Assembly: GCA_028641055.1 (NCBI GenBank)
Contig: CM054063.1
Span: forward strand, 179,558,756-179,622,755
Reading direction: 5' to 3'
Origin: Alopecurus myosuroides
Lineage: Eukaryota; Streptophyta; Magnoliopsida; Poales; Poaceae
Length of the DNA stretch: 64,000 nucleotides
The notes below the pieces were generated by a model. It had not been told where the DNA came from and did not search any database. It was given only the letters and a program-made list of their open reading frames with translations. Positions 35,002 through 44,987 of the stretch are shown here, one piece after another (position 1 is the first letter of the stretch; every line of letters starts with the position of its first letter). A program made the translations under genes and the position numbers.

Positions 35002-38000
35002 TCATAACGTGGGTCTCAAACCCATCTCCCTCGATGCATTCTCTATCACATTCCGTGATAAACCCTTTGTGAAGGGATCTGCCAAGTTCATAGACGTTTG
35101 GATATAATCCAACGCAATAACTCCGGAGTTCTTCAATTTCCTGACAGATTTTAATCTCCTCTTCACATGTCTTGATGACTTTGCATTATCCTTAGAACTG
35201 TTCACTTTGACGATCACAGTTTGATTATCACAGTTCATTAGGATTGCGGGTATTGGTTTTTCAACCATAGGTAAGTCCATCAAGAGCTCACGAAGCCACT
35301 CTGCCTCAACAGTGGCTGTGTCTAATGCTGCGAGTTCTGCTTCCATAGTTGACCTCGTTAAGATGGTCTGCTTGCAAGACTTCCAGGAAACAGCGCCACC
35401 ACCAAGTGTAAAAACATAACCACTAGTGGCCTTAAGCTCATCAGCATCAGATATCCAATTAGAATCACTATATCCTTCCAGAACCCTCGGGTTTCCGGTA
35501 TAGTGAATTCCATAGCTCGCAGTGCCTTTTAAATAGCGCATAACTCTCTCAAGCGCACGCCAATGATCATCTCCCGGATTGGAAACAAACCGGCTCAATT
35601 TGCTCACAGCAAAAGAGATGTCAGGCCTCGTGGCACTCGCCAAATACATAAGCGAGCCTATAATCTGAGAATATCTCAGTTGATCTCTAGTAATCCGTTG
35701 ATTCTTTCGAAGCAACAAACTAGCATCATATGGAGTTGAAGAAGGCTTGCAGTCACTATACCCAAAGCGACTCAAGACCTTTTCCACATAGTGAGATTGA
35801 AGCAGTGTGATCCCACCATTATCATCTCTCAACAGCTTGATGTTCAAGATAACATCAGCTACTCCTAGATCCTTCATCTCAAAGCAGCGAGATAAGAAAT
35901 CCTTAACTTCCTTGATTAAATCAAGATTGGTCCCAAAGATCAATATGTCATCAACGTATAGACATAGAATAACTCCCTCGCCCCCACCATGGCGATAGTA
36001 CACACACTTGTCAGCTTCGTTTACAACAAAGCCTTCAGCAGTCAAAGTCCTTTCGAACTTTTCATGCCATTGCTTAGGTGCTTGCTTGAGGCCGTATAAT
36101 GACTTCAATAACTTGCACACCTTGCCTTCCTGACCGGGTACTACGAAACCATCTGGCTGATCCATGTAAATTTCCTCGTCCAACTCTCCATTAAGGAAAG
36201 CCGTCTTAACGTCCATTTGATGAACGAGAAGACCGTGTGAGGCAGCCAGTGATAGTAGCACACGAATAGTGGTCAGTCTAGCAACAGGTGAGTAAGTATC
36301 AAAGAAGTCTTCACCTTCTTTCTGGGTATAACCCTTGGCCACAAGCCTTGCCTTGTACTTTTCAATTGTACCATCAGGCCTAAGCTTTTTCTTGAACACC
36401 CACTTACATCCTACAGGTTTACACCCATAAGGACGATCAGTGATTTCCCAGGTTCCGTTAGCCAAGATGGAATCCATCTCGCAACGGACAGCCTCCTTCC
36501 AGTAGTCAGCATCAAGAGATGCATAAGCTTCTGAAATAGTCCTGGGTGTGTCATCCACGAGATACACAATGAAATCATTACCAAAGGACTTTGCAGTCCT
36601 CTGTCTCTTGCTCCTTACAGGAACTTCATTGTCATCCTCGGGATTCTCAACGTGTTCTATCGGAATGGTGGATTCAGGAATCTCAGCTAATTCCTGACTA
36701 GATGAAACAGGTTTCTCCTGATTTGATGAGCTAGACATATCCTTCATAGGAAATATGTTCTCAAAGAAAGTCGCATCATTCGACTCCATAATCGTACCAA
36801 CATGCATGTCGGATACCTCAGATTTTACTACCAAGAATCTATAACCAATGCTATTAAAAGCATAGCCCAGAAGAACACAATCTACGGTTTTTGGTCCAAG
36901 CTTGCGCTTCTTGGGAATTGGTATATTGACTTTCGCCAAACAACCCCAAGTACGTAGGTAGGAGAGTTTTAACCTTTTCCTTTCCCATTCCTCAAATGGA
37001 GTAATGGTTTTATTCTTTGTGGGAACTCGGTTTAGGACATGACATGCAGTCATTAGCGCCTCCCCCCACCATGCCTTGGAGAGACCCGAAGTGTCTAACA
37101 TGGCGTTAACCAAATCAGACAACGTTCGGTTCTTTCTTTCAGCCACTCCATTTGACTGAGGTGAGTAGGGAGGCGTCCTCTCATGAATAATACCGTGTTC
37201 AGCACAAAAAGAATTAAACTCGTTGGAAAAATACTCTCCACCACGATCAGACCTAAGCCGTTTAATTTTACGATCAAGTTGGTTCTCAGCTTCGGCCTTA
37301 TAGTTCTTGAAATAAGTTAAAGCTTCATCTTTAGATTTCAGAAGATACACATAACAATATCTAGTGGAGTCATCAGTAAGTGTCATGAAATATTTCTTTC
37401 CACCTTTGGTCAATACGCCATTCATCTCACAAAGATCAGAATGTATAAGTTCTAGTGGTGCCAAGTCTCTCGCCTCCGCGGTCTTGTGAGACTTGCGAGG
37501 TTGTTTAGCTTGAACACACACTTGACATTTGGAACCTTTAATAGTACTGAATTTCGGAATTAAACTCATATTTGCTAACCGCGTCATGCAACCAAAATTA
37601 ATATGACAAAGTCGCGAATGCCAAACATCACAATCATTATCGTGGCAAACATTATTAATAACTTTGGTGCAAATATCTGACAAGGATAAGCGGAACAAGC
37701 CTCCGCACTCATAGCCTTTACCAATAAATTGTCCATACTTGGAAATTACAACTTTATTAGACTCGAAAACCAACTTAAAACCATCTCGACATAAACGTGA
37801 GCCGCTGACGAGATTTTTATTGATGGAGGGCACATGATGAACGTTCTTCAGTCGCACGATCTTCCCCGAAGTAAACTTCAGATCGACCGTACCAACACCA
37901 CGAACAGTAGCATGTGACCCGTTCCCCATCAGCACGGGGGAAGTCCCTGTGACCTGATAAGAAGAGAACATAGAAGCATCAGCACAAACATGTACATTGG

Positions 38001-39288
38001 CACCTGTGTCAATTAACCATTCAGGTGAATGACAAACTGAAAGAATAGTGGGAACTATACCGTACCCAGAGTCCTTCATCTCAGTGTCAGCCATGACAAC
38101 ATTAGCGGTCTTGCCGCTGTTCTCCTGCTGCTGCAGCTCATAACGCTTGGGGCACTTAGGAGCCCAATGGGTCAGTTCACCGCAAACGTGACATGACCCC
38201 TTTCTCTTCTTGAAGTTGGTAGAGTGCGACGGCTTAAACTTGCCATCGGGCTTGCCTTTACCCTCGGATTTCTTCTTGATATATTTAGGCTTGTTGGGAG
38301 GGTAATGTTTCTTCTGTACCACATGAGCAGAAGAGCCTACCTCAACAACCCGAGCACGTGTATCCTTTGCTCTCGCCTTCTCTTCCACATCAAGAGATCC
38401 GATGAGGTCCATTACGGAAAACTCCTGTCTCTTGTGTTTTAGAGAAGTAGCAAAGGTGCTCCATGAAGATGGAAGCTTGGCAATAATGCCTCCGGCCACA
38501 AACTTGTCCGGTAACATACACTTAAAGTGCTCAAGTTCTTTAGCGAGTGACTGTATCTCGTGAGCCTGTTGAACAACAGAGCGCTCATCAGTCATCCTGT
38601 AGTCATAGAATTGCTCCATGACATACAGCTCGCTGCCAGCATCCGAGGCCCCAAATTTGGCCTCGAGTGCAGCCCACATATCCTTGCCGTTATCAAACGA
38701 CATATACGGATCCACGATGGAATCATCGATAATACCGAGGAGGGCACTTTTAAACATAGTGTCCATATCCTCAAAGGCCTCCAGCTGTGCTGGATTGAGA
38801 TCGCCCTCAGGCTTGCCCTTGGTGGCCGCATAGCAGCGCAAGGTTTGAAACCATAGCACTGCTCTCGTGCGCCACCTCTTAAAGTCCACGCCCTTGAAAG
38901 GGACTGGCCTTGTCGCCGCAATGACAGACGGCGCAGGTGCAAGAAATTGCCTATAATCAGGTTTTTGGATTGTTGAATATATTAGCAATTTAGCACATGA
39001 TTTAATTCGAAATAGCAGTAGATGAATTGCGACAGTAGCAAATACAGTAATCATGCAAACGTCTAGATCTAGTACAGTAGCCAGATTGATACAATCTATT
39101 GCAAGAACTAGACATATGAATTCCAGTAACATCTCATACAGATGAAAGAGAGATACGTACGATGGAGCGGTAGCGGCACCGCCGTTGTTGTTGTTCCCGG
39201 TGTCGGCCATGTCGTTGATGAAGAGGTTGCCGATGTCGGGGAAGAAATCGTCGTTGGGGAAGTGGTCGCCGTCAGCAGTCGCGCTCAT
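35002..39288 (-). CDS. Copia gag-pol polyprotein (1428 aa), start codon inside the 5' LTR
   Basis: This is one open frame with all Copia domains in order. Gag lies at about residues 114-350. The CCHC knuckle [14 protein letters not shown] is at 366-379. The protease WLIDTGA has its active Asp at 427. The pre-integrase segment is around 555-600. Integrase D618, D681 and E717 have DD35E spacing. RT begins near 960, with YVDD at 1111-1114. RNase H (about 1270-1410) shows [16 protein letters not shown] and CDNQ. The domain order protease-integrase-RT is diagnostic for Copia; the lineage is probably Tork-like, not certain. The ATG lies in the 5' LTR, about 180 bp after a TATA box. Residues 44-113 are hydrophobic and come from T-rich DNA bounded by GTACGT and TTATAG; they may be a 210-bp intron crossing the LTR border, which would leave a 1358-residue protein in the same frame. 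No stop or frameshift was found, so the polyprotein may be functional. Confidence 0.93.
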   Translation of the reverse strand: MSATADGDHFPNDDFFPDIGNLFINDMADTGNNNNGGAATAPSYVSLFHLYEMLLEFICLVLAIDCINLATVLDLDVCMITVFATVAIHLLLFRIKSCAKLLIYSTIQKPDYRQFLAPAPSVIAATRPVPFKGVDFKRWRTRAVLWFQTLRCYAATKGKPEGDLNPAQLEAFEDMDTMFKSALLGIIDDSIVDPYMSFDNGKDMWAALEAKFGASDAGSELYVMEQFYDYRMTDERSVVQQAHEIQSLAKELEHFKCMLPDKFVAGGIIAKLPSSWSTFATSLKHKRQEFSVMDLIGSLDVEEKARAKDTRARVVEVGSSAHVVQKKHYPPNKPKYIKKKSEGKGKPDGKFKPSHSTNFKKRKGSCHVCGELTHWAPKCPKRYELQQQENSGKTANVVMADTEMKDSGYGIVPTILSVCHSPEWLIDTGANVHVCADASMFSSYQVTGTSPVLMGNGSHATVRGVGTVDLKFTSGKIVRLKNVHHVPSINKNLVSGSRLCRDGFKLVFESNKVVISKYGQFIGKGYECGGLFRLSLSDICTKVINNVCHDNDCDVWHSRLCHINFGCMTRLANMSLIPKFSTIKGSKCQVCVQAKQPRKSHKTAEARDLAPLELIHSDLCEMNGVLTKGGKKYFMTLTDDSTRYCYVYLLKSKDEALTYFKNYKAEAENQLDRKIKRLRSDRGGEYFSNEFNSFCAEHGIIHERTPPYSPQSNGVAERKNRTLSDLVNAMLDTSGLSKAWWGEALMTACHVLNRVPTKNKTITPFEEWERKRLKLSYLRTWGCLAKVNIPIPKKRKLGPKTVDCVLLGYAFNSIGYRFLVVKSEVSDMHVGTIMESNDATFFENIFPMKDMSSSSNQEKPVSSSQELAEIPESTIPIEHVENPEDDNEVPVRSKRQRTAKSFGNDFIVYLVDDTPRTISEAYASLDADYWKEAVRCEMDSILANGTWEITDRPYGCKPVGCKWVFKKKLRPDGTIEKYKARLVAKGYTQKEGEDFFDTYSPVARLTTIRVLLSLAASHGLLVHQMDVKTAFLNGELDEEIYMDQPDGFVVPGQEGKVCKLLKSLYGLKQAPKQWHEKFERTLTAEGFVVNEADKCVYYRHGGGEGVILCLYVDDILIFGTNLDLIKEVKDFLSRCFEMKDLGVADVILNIKLLRDDNGGITLLQSHYVEKVLSRFGYSDCKPSSTPYDASLLLRKNQRITRDQLRYSQIIGSLMYLASATRPDISFAVSKLSRFVSNPGDDHWRALERVMRYLKGTASYGIHYTGNPRVLEGYSDSNWISDADELKATSGYVFTLGGGAVSWKSCKQTILTRSTMEAELAALDTATVEAEWLRELLMDLPMVEKPIPAILMNCDNQTVIVKVNSSKDNAKSSRHVKRRLKSVRKLKNSGVIALDYIQTSMNLADPFTKGLSRNVIENASREMGLRPTL
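38951..39160 (-). other. Candidate intron spanning the 5' LTR / internal junction
   Basis: The minus strand has donor CATC/GTACGTATCT at 39160 and acceptor CTGATTATAG/GCAA at 38951. A CTAAT branch-point-like motif lies about 35-40 nt before the acceptor. The segment is T-rich, 210 bp long (70 codons) and without a stop, so spliced and unspliced forms share the downstream frame. The only support is sequence; no transcript is available. Confidence 0.5.
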
Positions 39289-39964
39289 GCGCTCCCCAAA
39301 AACCTGATCGCCCCTCTCCCGTACAGGATCACAAGAGGCGGGGTTCCGGAGGCCTGCTGTCCCTTCTCGCGGTGCACGCCGGAAGGAGGGATGGAGAAGA
39401 CTTGAATTGGCGGCGCAGTGTTTTGGAACGGTATGACGAAGTGGTGGCTAGGGTTTACCGTATGCGCGTATTTATATGCGGGCTGGGAGAGACGTGGGCG
39501 TAACTCCACGTCTGAGTCGGTTCGGCTCCACGATCCAGAAAGGAAACGGAAACGGTTTTGGAATTAACGCGTCCGTTAATTACCAAATTAATGACTCATT
39601 AAGTTTTCCCAATCGACAAAATAAACGCTCTCGGCTCGGCTCATTCCCGCAACCCGCGGCGCGTCGTGACGTGTCGTGTCGTGACGAGGCGAGGCGAGGC
39701 GAGGCGTGGCGAGGCGGGCGGCGGAGGAGGAGGAGCGCGCGTGTGGCACACCTCTCCTCTTGCCTTACCTACTCATACATGAGCTAGAATGGCTCACCTT
39801 ATAAGGTGCTTCCACTCTCTCCAAACTAGCAATGTGGGACTAAACTTTAGTCCCACTCACTCCACTTATTATTCATGAATGGGCCATGACAATTTCAGGA
39901 TTTTAGTGGGCTTAGTGGGCTAGACATGTGAGCCCATATACATAGCCCATACAAAATTCCAACA
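38971..39964 (-). repeat. 5' LTR of the intact Copia element (contains promoter and gag start)
   Basis: The sequence matches the 3' LTR throughout as read by eye (offset 5519). It carries the TATA box (39469-39476), the gag-pol ATG (39288) and the donor of the candidate intron. Directly inside it (38970 leftwards) the minus strand reads ATCCAAAAACCTG, not the usual TGGTATCAGAGC. Confidence 0.93.
39469..39476 (-). promoter_or_regulatory. TATA box in the Copia 5' LTR
   Basis: The minus strand reads TATAAATA, about 180 bp before the gag-pol ATG. The same box is in the 3' LTR at 33950-33957, where it could drive minus-strand read-out into the LINE. Confidence 0.65.
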
Positions 39965-40934
39965 CTACCTCAGCGTATGGATGACACGGCTGCGGAGCCC
40001 CGGCCTCGTTGGTGCCGCTGCAACGTCGAGCCAGAGATATAGGGTGTGGCGGGCATATGTAGCTGCTGGCCCTCAACGCCATGGCCGAGTCCTCAAGGTC
40101 CCGTCGCCATAGCCGGAGGCTCGGCGCTCTTGTGGAAAGGCAGTGGTGCTGCCAAATGAGCAAGACCATGCTCCCATGGGAAGGAACAGATGCTGCCGAA
40201 GGTGTGAGAATATGCTCCCATGGAGGGCGGCGGCGCTTCCAAAAGGAGGACGGCGGGGTGCTGCTGAAGAAGCACGGCCGAGCTGCCATGGGAAGGCGCT
40301 TGTGCTGCTGAAGGAGAGTTGTTGTACTCCAGCGGGAGGGCGCCGGTGCTGCAAGGAGACGACGCTGATGCTTCAATGGGCTCTCGGCGATGCTCACGTA
40401 GGCTCTAGGTGATTCTCACATGGGCGAACTGTGGTGCTACCATGGACCATCGGCTGTGCACCCATGGGAGGCCGCCGGAGACGACGACGCTGCTCCCATG
40501 GGCTTACGATGATGCTCCCGTGGGCGAATGGTCATGCTCTCATAGACGGATGGAGATGCTACAGCGGTCCATCGATTGTGCTCCCGTGGCGGTGCTCCAT
40601 GGACGCCGGCGCTGCCATCAGTAGCGCGCCATGCTTCTATCGGCGACCGGCCGTGCTACCGTAGTTGCTTGATGGTGCTATCACACAAGGTCGACTCGGC
40701 TGTTTCACGATCGCAGCCGTGGGAGACGTGCTGTATTCCCCGATGTCGGCGGCTGCCCGAGGGGGCGCCGGTGCGGACGGCGACGGTTCTCTGCTCCGAC
40801 ACCGACGCATGCTGCAAGGTGCTTCTCCGCGGGCGAGACGGGATGCTCTCCCTGTATTTCTTTTAGTTTTTTGTGACTGTTCGTGACTAAGCCGCTTGTA
40901 CGGCTCTCCTCACGTGCATCGTATGGCACCCGAA

Positions 40935-40963
40935 CCGGAGGATGGATTCAATCCATCCTCCGG
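40935..40963. repeat. Perfect 29-nt palindrome
   Basis: The two 14-bp arms are CCGGAGGATGGATT (40935-40948) and its exact reverse complement (40950-40963) around a single C. The outer nine bases repeat the left end of the GC-rich insert at 33250-33258. Confidence 0.9.
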
Positions 40964-41432
40964 AGGACGCTCAGCCCTGGCCTTTTACAAAGCATGGACT
41001 CTATACGGTGCGTTCGGGTTACCATTTACAGTGGAGACACCAATTTGTGGAACGGGCAGACCAACTTGCTTTTTCCGGCAGCTTTGTCAACAATTCGGTT
41101 TGGAAATCCATGTGGAAACTGAGAATTCCAAGTAAGATTAAATTATTTATGTGGCGAGATCTTCATGGCATAATTCCTTTGAAATGCATCCGGGCAAATC
41201 GGCATATTGTGAATAGTGGGGCGTGTCCTATTGTGATCAGGGTTAGGAGGACGTTCTTCACCTTCTGTTTACTTGGCCCGTTGCACAAGATCCGTGGAGG
41301 GCACTAGAGTTATACCAGCCTATTAACGATGCTATTCATGTAGATTGAGTAGGCTCAACTTTACTAGAATATTGTCTGCGGGTGGATGGGAATGAGATCA
41401 AGGTTGCACTTCGGTTATAAGAAAGGAGGTGA
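40963..41432 (+). mobile_element. LINE 3' fragment (C-terminal RT and zinc-finger region), continued at 48774
   Basis: The frame beginning near 40963 reads FTKHGLYTVRSGYHLQW, then FVNNSVWKSMWKLRIPSKIKLFMWRDLHGIIP and NSGACPI, the zf-RVT region typical of plant L1-type LINEs. Its start overlaps in content the end of the left LINE piece (WHFTKENALY), so it may be a different copy and not simply the other half. After removal of LINE 2 the coding continues IRKEV-ISITSWYLWW at 48774. Confidence 0.65.
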
Positions 41433-41486
41433 GGGGAGTGGCGGTGACGATCGAATTCGTGGCTTAGTCAAAAAGTAGTACAGAAG

Positions 41487-44400
41487 ATGACCGTTGTGGC
41501 GACTACGGTGGCTCCCCTACCGGGGAAACCGGATGGATCACCGACCACCGCACGGCGTGGCGACGATGGTCTCGAGGAGGGAGAGATCGTGGAGGCTACT
41601 CCTTCTAGGGGCTCAGGTGGTGGATCATCGCGCGTCGGAGGAAAATTCTGGGCCTTGGAGGATCTAGATCCCGAGGCATCTGACTCGGGCGATGGGGATG
41701 AGGATGCACCGGTAAGTTCGTCCTATATGATTCAATGCCTACCGCCAGATCAAGAGTCTGGCTCGGTGCTTTGCTCTGATCGACGCATGTACGAGAAGAA
41801 GATGGAGAAACGGAGACTTCAACAACGTTGCGCCTTGGAATGTATCTCGCCGATCTCGCCGGCGGCATTGACTCCGAGGAAGGCTGCGCACATCAAGGTA
41901 CTGAAATTGCCTCCATTCCCACCATCATCCTTTCCTCTTGAGGAGAGCCCCTTCCCGTGGGTGGAAGTTCGCCGGCGGCGAGGCTCGGCTACGAGCGGGA
42001 GTTTGAATTCCGACAAAGGCGATCGACGCCGCGACCTGGACCACTGTGGGCCGGTTTCGCAGAAAGGCCCAATGACTGCTCGGATTGGCTGCATGGGCTA
42101 TGCACGAGACGGTCGGGTATGTACGAGTGCAAAAATCCCTTCTGAATACAGGCTACGTAGGCTTCTAGGGTTCACCTGGAAGCGTTCCGCCGCCGTGTGT
42201 GCTTCGATCACCATGGAGAATAGAGGTGGAGGCAGAGCTGGGGGGACTTCGCCACCGCTGGCCGAGGTGGGGCTCAACCGAGGATCATTGAAACCGGGGA
42301 ATCAAGTGGGACGGAGGGGGTTCCTTCGATTCCCGTCGGAACCATAGCTGGAGGACCTGTGCTGGATGTTGGCGCGGCTGCCGATCAGCGGCAGGGGGTG
42401 TTTGCATTCAATGCGGGACGAGGCAACAATGTGTATAGAGGGAATCATCATCATGGTGGTTACAGAGGGAGGCAGCGATATGAGCTCCAGGGCAGGGGTC
42501 CGATTGGGCGCGGACGTTTTGGGTACCAGGGGCCGCGGCAGTACCCAAGGCAAGTGCAACCGAGGTATGTCCCGGTGGTAGCTGCGCAAGGGGCAGGGAA
42601 TGTTCAGCAGGGGGTGCAAAATCAAATGCAAGTGAGGCAACCAACTGTGGTTGACACCGTGGCAGCACAAACAACTGGTGCGGGTAGCAATGGAGCTTTG
42701 GGTGCGGGCAATGGAGCCATACAACAGCAAAATGTGCAGCGTGTGAAGGCTCAGCAGGTGGCTTTGGCAATTGCGGGTGCAGCTCCTAAGAAGAACAAGG
42801 TGGACAGGATGAAGTGTTTTAGATGTGGGGTAGCAGGACATCTACTGAATGATTGCCCTGCGCCAATTTGTGAAATCTGTAAGTCAGTGGAGCATGTTAC
42901 TAATAATTGTCCACTTCTTTTAGCCCCAAAACCGCATCCCATTATGTATGGATACACACATGATGAGTTGCCATTTTTTTGGCTTGCCTTTGTCGGAACA
43001 CCACAAACCAAAGGTGGTCAATGTAAAAATGGCATCGATTGTGGTGTCCAAAGGTGAAATGACTATCCCGCAGATGATTACCCAATTGCAGAGGTTGGTG
43101 CCTACAGAGAATTTTATTTGGAGGGTTTCACAGGAGGGGCAAAATATATTCAAAGTGTAATTCCCGTCGAAAGTTGAGCTTGATAGATTAAAAATATTTG
43201 GTGCTTTCCGTGTGCCGAGAAGCGATTGTGAGATGCTCTTTGATTCTTGGACACGGAAGATTGAGCCCATTGAGACACTACCGGAGTTTTGGGTGCGTGT
43301 CTCCGGGATCCCAGAAGATCGCATGGAGGATTTTTTTGGCTCTCTGGTCGATTGGATTCATGCTTGGTAAGACATCCAAGGTGGACATGGTGTATACTAG
43401 GACACACGGTGTCCTACGCATTAGGGTGGGCTGCCTCGATCACACAAAGATACCCCACAGCTATCCGATGTTCATCGGCGACGGTATTTATGAACTCACC
43501 TTTGAGGTCGAGGGAGAAGATGTCTCGGTGGAGGAGGATGTGGAGATGGCTGAGCCAAACTTAGAGAAAGATGACGATGATGGGATTCTTGATGACTTTA
43601 CTGATGCACTAGCAAACACGTCGCTTAATACTTCCAATGCTAATGAGAGTAAGGCAGATGAGCCTATGATGGATACTCAGAACACTAGTTCTCATGGTCC
43701 GGGTGGTGCTGCTGCAAGAAAAACTGGGGTGATGATCTCTCCTTTGGTATTGAAATCAATTCAGAGTGCTCGCGAGGAGTTGAGGGCAATGTTCGTGCCC
43801 ACGGCTGATAACGCAACAGAGGGGAGTGTGGTTGCTACACACGAAGGACGGTCAGACTCGGATCATGCTACTGTGGGCACGGAGGTGAGTGCTGGACTGA
43901 ACCTTGGTTCCGAGCATCGAGAGACGGAGCCCCCCATATCACTTTCGGTTGCACCTAGTGGACCTGCAGATATGTTGACACCGGCAGTGGCTACTTCTCT
44001 GCCGGGGGCCAGTTCTGCTCACGTTTCCGCTGCCCGGCAGCGCGTTTCTATGCCGTGGACCGCTGCGGTACCACTTGTAGCGTCTGCCGCGAGTCCAAAA
44101 ACGCCCAGATCTCTGCCGCCACTGCCGTGTGGTCGTTTTGTGTCTCCGTGCGTGGATGGAAATGCTGGATCGCTGCCGAATGCTGCTGTCATGCAGGTGC
44201 AGCAGGTAGACTTACATGATGATAGGATTGGATCACCAAGGGTGATCAGCTTGGTGCCTACGCTCTCGGTGCGGGTACCTACTGAACTGATAGATGATAC
44301 TAAAGGATTGCTGGCTACAGTGTTCGTTGAGAAGGAGATTGGCGCCACGAACCAGAAGATGGTACCTGCTGTTTCTTCAATGATGATGGTACCTGAGGTG

Positions 44401-44982
44401 GGCGTGACGTCTGGCGAGGATACTGTGAGTACACCGAGTCCTAAGCACGTGGCACCTTCGATGGAGGAGGTGGTGGCGTTTGGTGGGATTTCGGAGCCGG
44501 GGAGTGTGGGTCTTCGATCAAGTGCACGGCTGCGAGCACATCCAGACGCCGACACGCCCATCTCGGAGAGAGCTACACGGCTCGCGGCGCAACGAGACGT
44601 CAACTACTCAGGTACTTTACCGCGTTCTTTTACATTAATGCCCAATGATCATATTGTTGATTTCGCATCTAGACTAGGGGTGTCTTTGGGTAGTAATAAA
44701 TCGGAAATAGATTCTACGGTTACTTCTATTAAAAAATTAGAAACATCCAGACAATTGGTCTTTCTAGACAATAATCTTAAAAATGACTCTAATGGGTTAG
44801 TTGAGAAAATGTCTTCATCACTGGATGAGGAGGCTCATGCGTTCGAGGATGAGGGTTTGGGGGATTTGGAGAATTTGTCTCAATGTGTGAAGACCACACG
44901 ATCCCGTAAAAAGAATTACAGTGCATCCTCTAAACCTAAAAGAAGAAGTAGTAGATTAAAGGCTATTATTCACAAAAATTAA
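41487..44982 (+). pseudogene. LINE 2 ORF1 (nucleic-acid-binding protein), frame-broken
   Basis: Three pieces in two or more frames make up this region: 41487-42347, 42359-43057 and 43198-44982. The N-terminus is Gly/Asp/Glu-rich (MTVVATTVAPLPGKPDG). The second piece is Gly/Gln-rich and carries two CCHC knuckles, CFRCGVAGHLLNDC and CEICKSVEHVTNNC (about 42815-42910). This is usual for ORF1 of plant L1 elements, which packages the LINE RNA. The third piece is a long Ser/Thr/Ala-rich C-terminus ending in a basic KRRSSRLKAIIHKN. Shifts near 42350 and 43060-43200 separate the pieces. The last piece stops six bases before the ORF2 start. Confidence 0.7.
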
Positions 44983-44987
44983 GATCA

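Larger units (their letters stand above)
33452..39964 (-). mobile_element. Intact Copia retrotransposon with apparently identical LTRs
   Basis: This 6,513-bp element is flanked by perfect target duplications ctacc (33447-33451 and 39965-39969). Both LTRs are 994 bp and I found no difference between them by eye. The PPT (GTGGGGGAT on the minus strand) is next to the 3' LTR. A single uninterrupted gag-pol frame of 1428 codons is present. Together this indicates a very recent insertion that may still be able to move. It is oriented on the minus strand and split the GC-rich insert. Confidence 0.93.
33246..40963. mobile_element. GC-rich insert of unknown class between two LINE fragments, split by a Copia element
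   Basis: The insert comprises 33246-33451 and 39965-40963. Its left end reads CCGGAGGAT (33250-33258) and its right end ATCCTCCGG (40955-40963), a possible 9-bp terminal inverted repeat. The right part repeats a TGCTCCCATGGG-like motif about nine times (40160-40600) in strongly GC-rich sequence; the short ORFs there exist in all frames and are composition effects. A perfect 29-nt palindrome closes the right end. I see no transposase and no convincing target duplication. Confidence 0.4.

Noticed and set aside
40073..40866. Many overlapping ORFs of 60-161 codons on both strands in the GC-rich insert
   Set aside because: Stops are rare in all six frames because of the base composition and repeat words. 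No frame shows a domain or consistent codon use.
33246..40975. Helitron interpretation of the GC-rich insert (TC start, hairpin, CTGG end)
   Set aside because: The 3' flanking base is C, not T, and the two LINE flanks do not join cleanly at an A/T site. It is kept only as an alternative.
42302..42841. Minus-strand 179-codon ORF over LINE 2 ORF1
   Set aside because: It lies opposite the Gly/Gln-rich zinc-knuckle coding region and is a composition shadow.
43289..44603. Other-frame and minus-strand ORFs over LINE 2 ORF1 C-terminus (43289-43564, 44019-44603)
   Set aside because: They are shadows of the long plus-strand frame 43198-44982, which carries the consistent Ser/Ala/Val composition.
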